Origin: Synergistaceae bacterium
Lineage (GTDB): Bacteria; Synergistota; Synergistia; Synergistales; Aminobacteriaceae
Assembly: GCA_017455085.1 (NCBI GenBank)
Contig: JAFTBT010000047.1
Coordinates: forward strand, 1 to 14,955
Direction: 5' to 3'
Length of the DNA: 14,955 nt
In this document: positions 13,970-14,955 of the stretch, in pieces
Position numbering within the stretch: position 1 is the stretch's first letter
How the letters are laid out: each line of letters starts with the position of its first letter
Notes under the pieces: generated by a model
Databases searched by the model: none
Told to the model about the DNA's origin: nothing
The model's input: only the letters and a program-made list of their open reading frames with translations
Position numbers and translations under genes: made by a program

Positions 13970-14955
13970 CTAAAATACCTCCTTTAGAGATTTAACGCCG
14001 TGTTCAGAAAAATATTCGATGCTTTTCCGCAATAACGGTTTGTACAGCATCTCAAAATTGTCATGGCCTATGTGATGGCTGCCTACGAATACCCCTCTCA
14101 GCATGGAATACCCCTCTATGATTTCGTCATAGTGCCTGAGTTTTTCCGAGTCAGTTGTCCCGAAATATTCAGCCGTCATTTCGCGCCACAGGTCAGTCAT
14201 CACAGCGTTGTTTATGCCTACAAGCTGCTCTATCGCCTCAACAGGTGCATTCATGTATTTCAACGTGCTGAACATCAAGAAATACGAGGACGCAAAATCA
14301 ATCACAGGGTTTCCCAGTGATGCCTCCCCTACGTCAATAAGCACTAGGTCGTCCCCCTGAACGAGAATATTATTCGGATGGTAGTCGTAGTGAATCAGGG
14401 TGTTGCGTCTTGGAATCCCGTCAAGTATGCCGTTCAGCATATCGCGCTCAGAGTCGGAGATATATCCATGAGCGTGAAGTACCTTGACTGCCTCGTAAAT
14501 GCTGCTCGCCGCCTCAGGAAGAGTCCCCGGTGCGAACTGTGTAGTGTGTAACTTCTTGAGGAGTGCTCCCATTTTCCGGCCAAGTTCCGGGAGACGTTGG
14601 GGCTGTTTCCTGAGAGTCCCTGAGAGTGAGAGTGCATCAATCATCTCGTAGACTATACCGTAGTATTCGCCAACCCTCACCACGTCAAACGATATTGCTG
14701 TCGGAATATCCCGTATGAATATCTCGCGCGCTCTCTTCTGGTCTGACTCTATGCGCTCCAGAGTAATTGGAATCCTGTTGAAGACCTTGACGATCGTATC
14801 GGAGTCCAGCCTGTACACTGTAGAGAAATGCCCGCCTCCGATAACTTCACAGCCCTCTATGGAGACTTCACGCAGTTTCTTCTTGACGTTGAGGAGTTCC
14901 GTAAAGCCAGTAACCTCGAATATCTCGTAGACATCACTGGACGCGTTGAGGACAT
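13970..14955 (-). CDS. STAS-domain/APH-type kinase fusion (5' end outside the window)
   Basis: The frame runs unbroken from the window edge to TAG at 13970, giving 327 visible residues. It should not be started at the internal GTG 14818, because strong coding sequence continues upstream. Visible residues 1-30 (VLNASSDVYEIFEVTGFTEL, then LNVKKKLREV) look like the last helix of a STAS (anti-anti-sigma) domain. The kinase part follows: a glycine loop IGGGHFSTVYRL (38-49), a VK pair with Lys56, IHYDYHPNNILV (187-198) with the catalytic Asp and metal-binding Asn of the aminoglycoside/choline-kinase fold, and LIDVGEA (205-211) in place of DFG/DxD. The substrate is unknown. A regulatory, small-molecule or lipid-related kinase is possible; antibiotic resistance is not implied. 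Its stop is four bases before pgpA, suggesting co-transcription. Confidence 0.85.
   Translation of the reverse strand, partial: VLNASSDVYEIFEVTGFTELLNVKKKLREVSIEGCEVIGGGHFSTVYRLDSDTIVKVFNRIPITLERIESDQKRAREIFIRDIPTAISFDVVRVGEYYGIVYEMIDALSLSGTLRKQPQRLPELGRKMGALLKKLHTTQFAPGTLPEAASSIYEAVKVLHAHGYISDSERDMLNGILDGIPRRNTLIHYDYHPNNILVQGDDLVLIDVGEASLGNPVIDFASSYFLMFSTLKYMNAPVEAIEQLVGINNAVMTDLWREMTAEYFGTTDSEKLRHYDEIIEGYSMLRGVFVGSHHIGHDNFEMLYKPLLRKSIEYFSEHGVKSLKEVF

Noticed and set aside
13970..14818. Antibiotic-resistance aminoglycoside phosphotransferase starting at GTG 14818
   Set aside because: Coding sequence with a glycine loop and STAS-like end continues upstream of that codon, and only the general kinase fold is supported.

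Overview
The window looks like a chromosomal segment of an anaerobic, gut-type member of the Synergistota. The best clue is the C-terminus of the large minus-strand surface protein (8351-11143): a Gly/Ser linker, a Gly run, one Cys, a hydrophobic stretch and a basic end. This is the pattern of the Synergist-CTERM sorting signal. A second, broken copy of the same kind of tail ends at 8320. The host call is inference from this motif, the protein style and the gene order; no rRNA or tRNA gene is present to confirm it.

Region 1 (1-276) has no complete gene. It holds a short frame open at the window edge, a chain of inverted repeats ending near 210, and a terminator-like hairpin at 223-255. I tentatively read it as the right end of an IS200/IS605-type element (tail of tnpB plus its guide-type RNA).

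Region 2 (277-5634, plus strand) is a tight five-gene operon closed by a strong intrinsic terminator (5653-5688). It encodes a cytoplasmic-looking protein of unknown family, a secreted protein with a FlgT/CsgG-flavoured C-terminal domain, a secreted TPR protein with a Lys/Pro/Ala rod and a long Pro-rich tail, and two related secreted proteins, one a probable lipoprotein. Four of the five carry export signals. The operon looks like an envelope-associated apparatus and is the best candidate here for an undescribed system.

Region 3 (5737-7089, plus) is a single-gene unit: an extended -10 promoter, a DUF815-type AAA+ ATPase gene and an intrinsic terminator.

Region 4 (7369-8320, plus) is a broken gene for a secreted Gly-rich repeat protein with a decayed anchor; its reading frame changes at least three times. 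It converges on the intact 930-residue surface protein gene (8351-11143, minus).

Region 5 (11196-14955, minus) is housekeeping. Transcription runs leftward from a STAS-domain/APH-type kinase fusion (cut by the window edge) through pgpA and cinA, then after a 265-bp gap nnr and the surface protein. Nnr (NAD(P)HX repair) and CinA (whose C-terminal domain is NMN-amidase-like) both touch pyridine-nucleotide upkeep. The pgpA-cinA junction carries a diverged 79-bp tandem duplication that appears to have separated two genes that once overlapped.
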